Of a stretch of 62,457 nucleotides of DNA, positions 8,324-15,443 are shown one piece after another. Where the stretch lies: assembly GCA_002747325.1 (NCBI GenBank), contig PDOZ01000036.1, forward strand, positions 1-62,457, written 5' to 3'. The stretch's first letter is position 1. Every line of letters begins with the position of its first letter. The notes under the pieces are model-generated. The model was not told the DNA's origin. It saw only the letters and a list, made by a program, of their open reading frames with translations, and ran no database searches. The position numbers and the translations under genes were made by a program. This stretch comes from Rhodobacterales bacterium (lineage in GTDB: Bacteria; Pseudomonadota; Alphaproteobacteria; Rhodobacterales; Rhodobacteraceae).

Positions 8324-8517
8324 CGTATCGACCACTCGAAGGACGAATTCGCCCGCGGACGCGTCCATATCGAGGACTTCTGGGCATGGCTGAGCTGCGG
8401 CGCGCACAGTTCAAAGCGCTGCTCAGGCCCACCTTCCACCTGCACCTGAAAGCGACCGAATGACGCTACAACCACCGCGCTTCCGATAAGCCCAAATTGC
8501 TGCTACGATACCCCTAG
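8324..8517 (+). pseudogene. Decayed IS1595-family transposase C-terminus
   Basis: One frame reads RIDHSKDEFARGRVHIEDFWAWL, matching the HSK-EF-RG-VH-N-IE-FW motif of IS1595/ISXO2-type DDE transposases. After a frameshift the next frame reads FHLHLKATE-stop-RYNHRASDKPKLLLRYP, matching the usual FHLYLKETEWRFNHR ... LLKLLR ending. The frame change and in-frame stop show it is inactive. Family assignment is from remembered motifs. Confidence 0.5.
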
Positions 8518-8554
8518 GAGAACCCGCTCAGCCAAGCATGACCCGAGGCTTCAG

Positions 8555-9406
8555 ATGATGACAAGTAATGAAAATATAGATATTTCAGACTGGATTTTGA
8601 TTGAAGAGAAACCAGAGCTGAAAAGATATCAAAAAGATAATGCTGAAAAACGAATTCGGATTTTTGAAACCTACACGATTGAAGAAAACTACATAGACAA
8701 TCAACTAAACGGATTAACCGTTGGAAGAATGAATAAACCCTTTCCTCATTTCCCTAACAAAATGAGCAAGGTTTATTTGATTGAAACTTATGAAAATGGT
8801 GTCCAGGAAAATACCTCTTTCAATTATTATGATGACGGTTCCTGGGCTGAAATACATTTCAAAAATGGTGAACCTCACGGAAAGTACATTGCTTATTTCG
8901 GGAATGGCCAGAAAGAAAAAGAACGCAATAATAACAATGGTGAATTAGATGGAATACAATATGAATGGTTCGAAAACGGGCAGTTAAAAATTCAGGAAAA
9001 CTATAAAAATGGTATTCTTGAGGGGGAAAGCCTGCAGTATCTGGAAAATGGCCTGTTAAAGCAAAAGAAACACTACAAAAATGGTATAATAGAGGGCGTA
9101 GTATATACACTTTGGGACTATAAAGGAAGTCCTGTAGAGGGTGGTGTGTATAGCGAAACTGAATACAAAAACGACATCCCTCACGGAAGAGAAACCGTAT
9201 TTTTTGCCAACGGTAATGTAATGCGTGAAGGTTACTATAAAAACGCCAAAGAAGAGGGTGAACGCGTTTGGTACAATGCAAACGGCACGCTCTCCATGAA
9301 GGAAAATTTTGTAAACGGGAAACTGAATGGTGAGCGTTTTTTGTATGATGCGCAAGGAAATCTGGAAAGCATTCAGAAATATATAAATGATGAACGAATT
9401 GAATAG
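8555..9406 (+). CDS. YwqK/MORN-repeat-like protein (antitoxin-type annotation family)
   Basis: 283 residues built of repeats of about 22-24 residues with the pattern Y-NG---G----Y--NG, for example QYEWFENGQLKIQENYKNG, QYLENGLLKQKKHYKNG and WYNANGTLSMKENFVNG. This matches the YwqK family of MORN-variant repeat proteins, often annotated as antitoxins or immunity proteins. The gene is strikingly AT rich against its neighbours, pointing to horizontal acquisition. There is no adjacent toxin gene. The start could be 8555 or 8558; the ribosome site is weak. Confidence 0.75.
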   Translation: MMTSNENIDISDWILIEEKPELKRYQKDNAEKRIRIFETYTIEENYIDNQLNGLTVGRMNKPFPHFPNKMSKVYLIETYENGVQENTSFNYYDDGSWAEIHFKNGEPHGKYIAYFGNGQKEKERNNNNGELDGIQYEWFENGQLKIQENYKNGILEGESLQYLENGLLKQKKHYKNGIIEGVVYTLWDYKGSPVEGGVYSETEYKNDIPHGRETVFFANGNVMREGYYKNAKEEGERVWYNANGTLSMKENFVNGKLNGERFLYDAQGNLESIQKYINDERIE

Positions 9407-9429
9407 GGCCATGCCTGGAGCAGAAATCG

Positions 9430-10206
9430 CTAACGCCGGGCAGCGGACAGGAGGAACAGCGTCAGGGCGGCGGTGACGATGGAGGGGCCGGCGGGGGTGT
9501 CGAAGTGCAGCGAGGCCCAGAGGCCGCCCAGCACGGAGAGCGCGCCGAAGCCTGCGGCCAGTATCGCCATCATCTCCGGGCTGCGGGCAAAGCCGCGGGC
9601 GGCGGCGGCGGGCACGATCAGCATGGCGGCGATGAGCAGCGCGCCGACCAGTTTCAGTGCCAGCGCCACGGTGAGGGCCAGCGCGAGGGTGAGCAGCAGG
9701 TCTTCGCGGCGTGGGTTGATGCCCGATGCCACCGCCAGATCGCTGTTGACCGTCGCCGTGAGCAGCCGCGACCAGCGCCAGATCAGCGCGGCGCAGACCA
9801 GTATGGCGCCGCCCCAGATCATCGCCACATCGGTTTTCGAAACCGCCAGAATATCACCGAACAGGAAGGCGTTGAGGTCCACCCGCAGGCCCGGCGCGAA
9901 GCTGATCGCCACCAGCCCGACCGCCAGCGCCGAATGGCTCAGAACGCCGAGGGTGGCGTCCATGGCGTGTCCGCGCGCCACCAGCGCCGAGACCGCCAAC
10001 CCCATCGCCGCTGCGACGATCAGTGTGCCGAGCGTGATCGGCAGAGAGAAGATCAGCGCCAGCGCCACGCCAAGCACCGCCGCATGTGCTGTTGCGTCGC
10101 CGAAATAGGCCATGCGGCGCCAGATGACGAAGCTGCCCAAGGGGCCGGTCGCCAGTGTCAGGCCGATGCCCGCCAGCGCAGCGCGTAGGAAGAAATCATC
10201 CAGCAT
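9430..10206 (-). CDS. znuB: Zinc ABC transporter permease
   Basis: 258 residues from MLDDFFLRAALAGIGLTLATGPLG, a highly hydrophobic protein with about 7-8 membrane segments and the ABC-3 permease signature region (GLVAISFAPGLRVDLNAFLFGDILAVS). A longer in-frame start would overlap most of the znuC 3' end and was rejected; the chosen start overlaps znuC by 11 bp. It forms the channel for zinc import with ZnuC and ZnuA. Confidence 0.92.
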   Translation of the reverse strand: MLDDFFLRAALAGIGLTLATGPLGSFVIWRRMAYFGDATAHAAVLGVALALIFSLPITLGTLIVAAAMGLAVSALVARGHAMDATLGVLSHSALAVGLVAISFAPGLRVDLNAFLFGDILAVSKTDVAMIWGGAILVCAALIWRWSRLLTATVNSDLAVASGINPRREDLLLTLALALTVALALKLVGALLIAAMLIVPAAAARGFARSPEMMAILAAGFGALSVLGGLWASLHFDTPAGPSIVTAALTLFLLSAARR

Positions 10207-10918
10207 CTTGGGCCTCGTGGCTGTGGTCGTGGCTGTGAGGGTAAAGTGCCAGCCGCCCGCCGCTGCCTTCGCCAAACAGCGCCCGGTATTCCGGCGCCGC
10301 GCCAACCACATGCGGCGCGCCCTCGCAGCAGACATGCTGGTTAAGGCAGATCACCCGGTCGGAGGTGGCCATGACGACATGCAGGTCGTGGCTCACCATC
10401 AGGATGCCGAGGTTCAGTTCTCGCCTAAGTTCTTCTAATAGCGCATAAAATGCCGCTTCGCCGGGTTGGTCCAGCCCCTGCGTCGGCTCGTCGAGCAGCA
10501 GGAGATCCGGGTGCGAAAGCAACGCGCGGGCCAGCAAGACCCGCTGCATTTGCCCGCCCGAAAGCCCGCTGACCGGGCGCGCCATCAGGGCGGCAATCCC
10601 GGTTTGTTGCGCAACTTCCGCCAGCGCCTGCGGCGTCGGGCGGCGGGGCAGCGCGAGGAAGCGGCGCACAGTGAGCGGCAGGCCGGGATTGAGCGCCAGT
10701 TTCTGCGGCACATAGCCGATCCGCAGCCCCGGCGCGCGCCGCACCTCCCCGCGCGCGAGCGGCACCGAGCCGAGCAGAGCGCGGATCAGGGTCGATTTGC
10801 CGGAGCCGTTCGGGCCGACGATGGTGACGATTTCGCCGCGCCGGGCCGTGATCGACACCTTGTCCAGCACCGTCAGATCGCCGTATTCAACGCAAACCCC
10901 GCGCGCCTCAATCAGCAT
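10196..10918 (-). CDS. znuC: Zinc ABC transporter ATP-binding protein
   Basis: 240 residues from MLIEARGVCVEYGDLTVLDK. Walker A is GPNGSGKST, the signature is LSGGQMQR, Walker B is LLLLDEPTQGLD and the switch histidine lies in MVSHDLHVV. The C-terminus is histidine rich (YPHSHDHSHEA), a frequent feature of zinc transport ATPases. The start overlaps the end of zur by 11 bp and the end overlaps znuB, so zur-znuC-znuB form one leftward operon. Confidence 0.92.
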   Translation of the reverse strand: MLIEARGVCVEYGDLTVLDKVSITARRGEIVTIVGPNGSGKSTLIRALLGSVPLARGEVRRAPGLRIGYVPQKLALNPGLPLTVRRFLALPRRPTPQALAEVAQQTGIAALMARPVSGLSGGQMQRVLLARALLSHPDLLLLDEPTQGLDQPGEAAFYALLEELRRELNLGILMVSHDLHVVMATSDRVICLNQHVCCEGAPHVVGAAPEYRALFGEGSGGRLALYPHSHDHSHEAQDAG

Positions 10919-11402
10919 CGGAGGGCTCCCCGGCGCAGTTCGGGCAGCGGCCGGTGGCCTCGATCGACGTGCGCCGAATGGCGAAGCCAAGCTGCGTCGC
11001 CGCCGCGTCCAGCGCCGCGAAAACCGCCCCGCCCGCCATTTCCGCCACGTTGCCGCAATGCTCGCAGATCAGGAAAGCGGGCGCGTGGGCTTCCTGCGGG
11101 TGGGTGCAGGCGGTGAAGGCGTTGAGGCGGCGCACCCGGTGGGCAAGTCCTTGATCTACAAGGAAATCCAGCGCGCGATAGGCGACCGGCGGTTGGTGGC
11201 CAAAGCCGTCCTGACGCAGCCGTTCCAGCACCTCATACGCCCCCATCGCCCGGTGTTCTTCCAGCAAAATCTCCAAGGTCCGCCGCCGCACCGGCGTCAG
11301 CCGCGCCCCGCCCGCCGCGCAATGCGCTTCGGCAAATTGCAGCGCCGCGCGGCTGCACGCGCCGTGATCGTGGCGGTGAAACGCCGGGGTCTGGTTCTGC
11401 AT
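10908..11402 (-). CDS. zur: Zinc uptake regulator (Fur family)
   Basis: 164 residues. The start MQNQTPAFHRHDHGACS is supported by an AAAGGAGGGCGAGG ribosome site; an upstream in-frame ATG lacks one. The winged-helix part includes RLTPVRRRTLEILLEEHRAMGAYEVLERL and PPVAYRALDFLVDQGLAHRV. Structural zinc cysteines are in LICEHCGNV and GRCPNCAGEP. It represses zinc import genes when zinc is sufficient. The divergent znuA gene and the palindromes between them support this role and autoregulation. Confidence 0.92.
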   Translation of the reverse strand: MQNQTPAFHRHDHGACSRAALQFAEAHCAAGGARLTPVRRRTLEILLEEHRAMGAYEVLERLRQDGFGHQPPVAYRALDFLVDQGLAHRVRRLNAFTACTHPQEAHAPAFLICEHCGNVAEMAGGAVFAALDAAATQLGFAIRRTSIEATGRCPNCAGEPSDAD

Positions 11403-11450
11403 CCTCGCCCTCCTTTCGCGGCGCATTTGCCGCTGGACGGGGTGGATAAT

Positions 11451-11491
11451 GTAATATTATAACCCGCGCAACCGAAATGTTATACTATTAC
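11451..11491. promoter_or_regulatory. Two Zur operator-like palindromes
   Basis: A 13-bp motif GTTATA-N-TATTAC occurs twice between zur and znuA: on the minus strand at 11451-11463 (central A) and on the plus strand at 11479-11491 (central C). Each is palindromic apart from a T/T mismatch at the third position, and the copies are 28 bp apart. Position and form match Fur/Zur boxes of alphaproteobacteria. Confidence 0.75.
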
Positions 11492-11500
11492 AGGAAACCC

Positions 11501-12391
11501 ATGCGTTCTCATCTTCTCGCCCCCCTTGCCCTTCTCGCCACACCCGCCTTCGCCGAACCGCCCCGCGTCGTCACCGATATCGCGCCGGTGCAGTCGCTGG
11601 TGGCGCAGGTAATGGGCGATCTGGGCGCGCCAGCCCTGCTGTTGAAGGGCGGCGAAACCCCGCATCAGATGCAGTTGCGGCCCTCGCAGGCGCGTGAACT
11701 GGCCAATGCCGAGTTGATCGTCTGGATCGGAAGCGGCTTGTCGCCGTGGCTAGCAGAAGCGATAGAAAGCCTCGCGGGCGGTGCGGAAAGCCTCGCGCTT
11801 TTAGAGCAACCGACGACCCATCGGCGCGAAATGGGCGCGCACGAAGAACACGACCACGAAGAGGGCCACCACCATCACGGCCCGGACCCGCATGTCTGGC
11901 TCTCGGTCGAAAACGCTGCCCGATGGGTCACGCTTTTCGCCGACAAGCTCGCCGATCTGGACCCGGAAAACGCCGCGATTTACCGCGCCAACGCTGCACA
12001 GGCACAGGCCGGCCTTAGCGCGTTGCAGACGGAACTTCGCGCCACGTTGGCCCCGGCGCAGGGCGCGGAAATCATCACCTTCCACGATTCCCTCGGCTAT
12101 TTCGCCGACGAAAATCATCTGCATATCGCCGCCACCCTGCGCGAAAGCGACGCCAGCAGCCCTTCCGCCGCCCGCGTCGCCGAGATGCAGGCCACGCTGG
12201 CCCACACACCCATCGCCTGCGCCTTCACCGAACCCGGTTTCGACCCGGCTTTGCTGCAAAACCTGCTGGGCGATGGGGTTCGGGTGTCGGAGCTGGACCC
12301 GATCGGCGCCCGGATCAATCCCGGCCCGCAGCATTACCCCAACACCCTGCGCGCCATGGCCCGCAGCATTGCCGAGTGTCTACAGCGATGA
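11501..12391 (+). CDS. znuA: Zinc ABC transporter substrate-binding protein
   Basis: 296 residues with a Sec signal (MRSHLLAPLALLATPAFAEP); the start at 11501 has an AGGA-containing ribosome site. Zinc ligands are expected at H in GETPHQMQLRPSQ, H in GPDPHVWLS and in FHDSLGYF. A histidine/acidic loop (HEEHDHEEGHHHHG) is typical of ZnuA. The gene is divergent from zur-znuC-znuB. Its last 12 bp overlap the convergent gene on the other strand. Confidence 0.93.
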   Translation: MRSHLLAPLALLATPAFAEPPRVVTDIAPVQSLVAQVMGDLGAPALLLKGGETPHQMQLRPSQARELANAELIVWIGSGLSPWLAEAIESLAGGAESLALLEQPTTHRREMGAHEEHDHEEGHHHHGPDPHVWLSVENAARWVTLFADKLADLDPENAAIYRANAAQAQAGLSALQTELRATLAPAQGAEIITFHDSLGYFADENHLHIAATLRESDASSPSAARVAEMQATLAHTPIACAFTEPGFDPALLQNLLGDGVRVSELDPIGARINPGPQHYPNTLRAMARSIAECLQR

Positions 12392-13588
12392 CACCAGCAC
12401 GTCGCGATCCGTAAAGCGCAAAATCTCGATGTTTTGCAGCTGGTCGGTGCCGTTGCCCGGCCCGCTGACGCTCACCCCGTCGACGGTGCGGGCAATCTTC
12501 GCCTCCGTGAAAGCAAAGCCGAACTGCACCACATCGTTGCCACCCTTGCCGTCAATCGTGTTATCCGCGCCGTTGCCCAACAGGATATTGTCAAAATCAT
12601 TGCCGCTCAGTCCGGACGGCAAATCCCCTAACAACCGCGCATTAACCAGATATTGCGACTTGTGCGTATAGGGCTGCGCCGGATCGAAACTCATCTCGAA
12701 CGTGCCGGAAAACTTCGGATCAATGCGCGCCATATAGGTCACGGTATCAGACAGAAACGCGGGCACCAGCGCCGCGCCCATCGGGTCCATCTGCTTCACC
12801 TCCGCGCGGGTCTTGGCAGCATAAATGCCCCACATCCCGCCCGGCGCCTCGCTCCACGCGCCCCAATAGCCGAAATAGCTGTCCAGCACGCTGACGATAT
12901 ATTCCTGCTCCAGACTGCCTTCCTTCTCCAGTTCCACAAGCCAGTCCTGCGTCCCGCGATCGCCGCGCCCCCAAAGGTTTTTACGCCGCGCATGGCTCAT
13001 CGCCGCCGAAATCTCCGCCTGATAGGTAGCCTTCAGCGCACCTTCCGTATAGCGGGTGCCGATGCCATAATCATGCACCATGTGGAAGATTTCCTCGAAC
13101 CCCGCATCGCGCTGACTATAATCATTCTCGATATAGGCGCGCGAACCTTCGGTCGGGAATTCCAGCGCATAAAGCGGCTGCCCGACCAACGCGCGGTCCG
13201 AAATCGGGCTGTCGCCATCGGCCCCGCCCGGCAATACCAGCACCGCCCCGTTATCCGCCATCGCATTGGCCACCGCCCGCTTGTCGGCGCCATATTTCGA
13301 ACCGGGCACATCGGTCAGATAAAAGTCCAGAATGTTATAGGCGCGCAAAAGCTGCTCGTCCGACATGCCATCCGTCGCCACCAACAGGATCTCGCCCCCG
13401 TTCGGCGTCGGATACGAGATGAACTTGCTGTAATTCTTGCGATACACCCGATCCAACCGGCTCAGATCCCGCTGGATCATCGACGGTTCCGGGTAAAGCA
13501 CATATTTCCCATTCACAGGCGTCTGCGCCTGAGCCGCATTCGACGCCAGAACAGCCAGAGCCGCAATCGCAAGGGGGCGTTTAAACAT
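12380..13588 (-). CDS. Secreted protein with C-terminal RTX-like calcium-binding repeats
   Basis: 402 residues. The N-terminus MFKRPLAIAALAVLASNAAQAQ is a clear Sec signal peptide. Residues ~25-325 form an unrecognised domain; it contains FEEIFHMVHDYGIGTRY, which resembles but does not match a zincin HExxH motif. The C-terminus carries three RTX-like nonapeptides (SGNDFDNIL, LGNGADNTI, DGKGGNDVV) and ends DRDVLVSSL. RTX repeats usually go with type I secretion and no Sec signal, so this combination is unusual. No T1SS genes are nearby. It overlaps znuA convergently by 12 bp. Confidence 0.75.
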   Translation of the reverse strand: MFKRPLAIAALAVLASNAAQAQTPVNGKYVLYPEPSMIQRDLSRLDRVYRKNYSKFISYPTPNGGEILLVATDGMSDEQLLRAYNILDFYLTDVPGSKYGADKRAVANAMADNGAVLVLPGGADGDSPISDRALVGQPLYALEFPTEGSRAYIENDYSQRDAGFEEIFHMVHDYGIGTRYTEGALKATYQAEISAAMSHARRKNLWGRGDRGTQDWLVELEKEGSLEQEYIVSVLDSYFGYWGAWSEAPGGMWGIYAAKTRAEVKQMDPMGAALVPAFLSDTVTYMARIDPKFSGTFEMSFDPAQPYTHKSQYLVNARLLGDLPSGLSGNDFDNILLGNGADNTIDGKGGNDVVQFGFAFTEAKIARTVDGVSVSGPGNGTDQLQNIEILRFTDRDVLVSSL

Positions 13589-13693
13589 CTGTGTCTCCTT
13601 TAACTTGACAACGCCCTACTTAAGCAGGCGATATAGATAAAACAATAAGGTTTTTATGTTTTATTTAAAAACAGGGCAGAATACGGAGACAAA

Positions 13694-14206
13694 ATGCTGA
13701 ATTTCCTCACCAAACTGGCCATCCTCACCAGCTTTGTCGTCTTCGCCGGATTTACCGTGGATGACTGGCTCGGGCAGTTGACCGGCCGGCATGACGAGAT
13801 CAAAAACCTGCTCGACCTGCCGCAAAATACCAGCCCCCTGCCAACGCTCCCGGTCCTGCTCGGCACCGGGATCGCCTTCGCAGGCATTGCCGGTCTGACG
13901 ATCTCCTTCATCGCCATCTGGCGCATCCTCAGCGACGGCCCAACGCAGGATTTCCGCCACCTCGCCCGCCGCCTGCACCGCATGGCCTACGGCTTCCTCA
14001 CCTTCTGGCTCAGCAATTACCTGCTCTTCAGCCTCGTGCGCAGCCTGATCCTCTGGCAAACCCCCGCCTTTAACACCGCCGAACTCCACTGGGATCCCTT
14101 CGGCCCCGACCTGATCTTCGCCATCACCGCCGTCGCCCTCCTGGCCATCGCCAAAATGATGGAACGCGCCTGGCAGGCCGAAGACGAAACCCGGCATTTC
14201 CTGTAA
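13694..14206 (+). CDS. DUF2975-type membrane protein
   Basis: 170 residues with about four hydrophobic segments (LAILTSFVVFAGF, LPVLLGTGIAFAGIAGLTISFIAIW, MAYGFLTFWLSNYLLFSL, DLIFAITAVALLAIAKMM). The length, membrane pattern and coupling to a small XRE regulator 9 bp downstream match the DUF2975/YozG-like pairs found in many bacteria. Function unknown; the pair may form a membrane-linked regulatory unit. Confidence 0.75.
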   Translation: MLNFLTKLAILTSFVVFAGFTVDDWLGQLTGRHDEIKNLLDLPQNTSPLPTLPVLLGTGIAFAGIAGLTISFIAIWRILSDGPTQDFRHLARRLHRMAYGFLTFWLSNYLLFSLVRSLILWQTPAFNTAELHWDPFGPDLIFAITAVALLAIAKMMERAWQAEDETRHFL

Positions 14207-14215
14207 AGGCACCCC

Positions 14216-14434
14216 ATGACAATCACCGTCACCTTGGACCGCATGCTGGTCGAACGCAAAATCACCTCGCGCGAACTGGCCAAGGCCATCGGCATCTCCG
14301 AAACCAACCTTTCCCTGATAAAATCCGGGAAAATCAAAGGCATGCGCTTCTCCAGCCTGAACGCCATCTGCGCCTACCTGAACTGCCAGCCCGGCGACAT
14401 CCTGCACTTCACCCCCGACCCGCCTTCTTCTTAG
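14216..14434 (+). CDS. Small XRE/Cro-CI family regulator (YozG type)
   Basis: 72 residues, almost entirely one helix-turn-helix domain: LDRMLVERKITSRELAKAIG, then ISETNLSLIKSGKIKGMRFS, then LNAICAYLNCQPGDILHF. These small regulators are typically the partner of DUF2975 proteins, as here. The final codons and the TAG stop lie within a 22-bp repeat found at two other places in the window. Confidence 0.85.
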   Translation: MTITVTLDRMLVERKITSRELAKAIGISETNLSLIKSGKIKGMRFSSLNAICAYLNCQPGDILHFTPDPPSS

Positions 14435-14445
14435 CAAAAATACTC
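14424..14445. repeat. Copy 1 of 22-bp CTTCTTCTTAG repeat
   Basis: Reads CTTCTTCTTAGCAAAAATAC plus TC. It overlaps the stop codon of the XRE gene and continues into a convergent intergenic region. Copies at 27527-27548 (identical) and 45482-45503 (one mismatch). Confidence 0.8.
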
Positions 14446-14490
14446 CCGCCGGAGGCCAGCAACATCGCCACCATCAAGGAATAGACCCGC

Positions 14491-15354
14491 TTACCCGACA
14501 CCCGCCAAATGCCCCAGCAACGCGTCCAGAACCTCCTCCGGCCGCTCCTCGACCAGAAAATGCCCCGCCTCAACCGCATGGCCCACCGCATCCGGGAACC
14601 ACACCCGCCAGGCCTCAACCGGATCGACATGGTGCCCCACAACCCCGCGGCTGCCCCAAAGCACAAGGCAGGGAACAGACCGGGTCTCCCCAAGATTTTC
14701 CCGATCATGCTCCAGATCAATGCCCGCCGCCGCCGTGTAATCCCCACACCACGCCGCCACCACATCCGGGTTGCGCGCCGCCCGCTCATATTCCGCCAAC
14801 GCCCGCGGATCAAACAGCTCTTTTGACCCGGAAAGCCCGAGCAGAGCCGAATGCAAAAACAGGACCGGATCGCTGTTGATCAACCGCCGGGGCATCTCGC
14901 CGGGCTGGGATAAAAAGGTCCAGTGATAATAGCGCTGCGCCAACCAATCATCCATGCACCGCCAGACATCGAGCGTCGGCAAAATGTCGAGCAAAGCAAC
15001 TGAAAGCACCGCCTCCGGATGATCCAGCGCCAGACGATGCGCCGTGCGCGCGCCCCGGTCATGGGAAATGATATGAAACCGCTCATGCCCCAATTGCCGC
15101 ATGAGGGAAACCATGTCCTGCGCCATCTCGCGGAAAGAAAAGCCGCCGCGCTTCACCATCGATGCACCATACCCGCGCAGATCCGGCGCGACGACCCGAT
15201 AAGACCGCGCAAGCTCTTCAGCAACCCCGTGCCACATGACATGGGTTTGCGGATAACCATGCAACAGCAAAAGCGGCACGCCCTCCCCACCGATCCGGGC
15301 GTGAATGGTCGCGTCCGGAAGCGCGATATCGATTTGCGTAAAGCCTCTGAACAT
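14491..15354 (-). CDS. Alpha/beta hydrolase, fluoroacetate (haloacetate) dehalogenase-like
   Basis: 287 residues. The nucleophile elbow is SHDRGARTAHR, with Asp99 as the nucleophile instead of Ser and Arg100/Arg103 positioned to bind a carboxylate. His144-Trp145 (YYHWTF) fit the halide pocket, Asp123 (LLDILPT) and His265 (EAGHF) complete the triad, and Tyr206 (GDYTAA) matches the pocket tyrosine. These are the residues that define fluoroacetate dehalogenases such as the Rhodopseudomonas enzyme. Other alpha/beta hydrolases of this branch act on chloroacetate or related acids. Ribosome site GGAGGGG. Confidence 0.8.
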   Translation of the reverse strand: MFRGFTQIDIALPDATIHARIGGEGVPLLLLHGYPQTHVMWHGVAEELARSYRVVAPDLRGYGASMVKRGGFSFREMAQDMVSLMRQLGHERFHIISHDRGARTAHRLALDHPEAVLSVALLDILPTLDVWRCMDDWLAQRYYHWTFLSQPGEMPRRLINSDPVLFLHSALLGLSGSKELFDPRALAEYERAARNPDVVAAWCGDYTAAAGIDLEHDRENLGETRSVPCLVLWGSRGVVGHHVDPVEAWRVWFPDAVGHAVEAGHFLVEERPEEVLDALLGHLAGVG

Positions 15355-15383
15355 ATCCCCTCCACCGGCTTAACCCCTTGCTA

Positions 15384-15419
15384 ACAAAAGACCGGCGGCC
15401 CCGCAAAGGAACCGCCGGT
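15384..15419 (-). terminator. Rho-independent terminator of the aminotransferase gene
   Basis: On the minus strand ACCGGCGG pairs with CCGCCGGT and is followed by CTTTTGTT. It lies just after the class III aminotransferase stop and before the dehalogenase gene, separating the two leftward units. Confidence 0.7.
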
Positions 15420-15443
15420 GCAATTAACCGCAAGGCCCGGAGC

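Noticed and set aside
13088..13120. Zinc protease HExxH motif in the RTX-like protein
   Set aside because: The sequence is EEIFHMVHD, which lacks the first histidine of HExxH, so a metalloprotease call is not supported.
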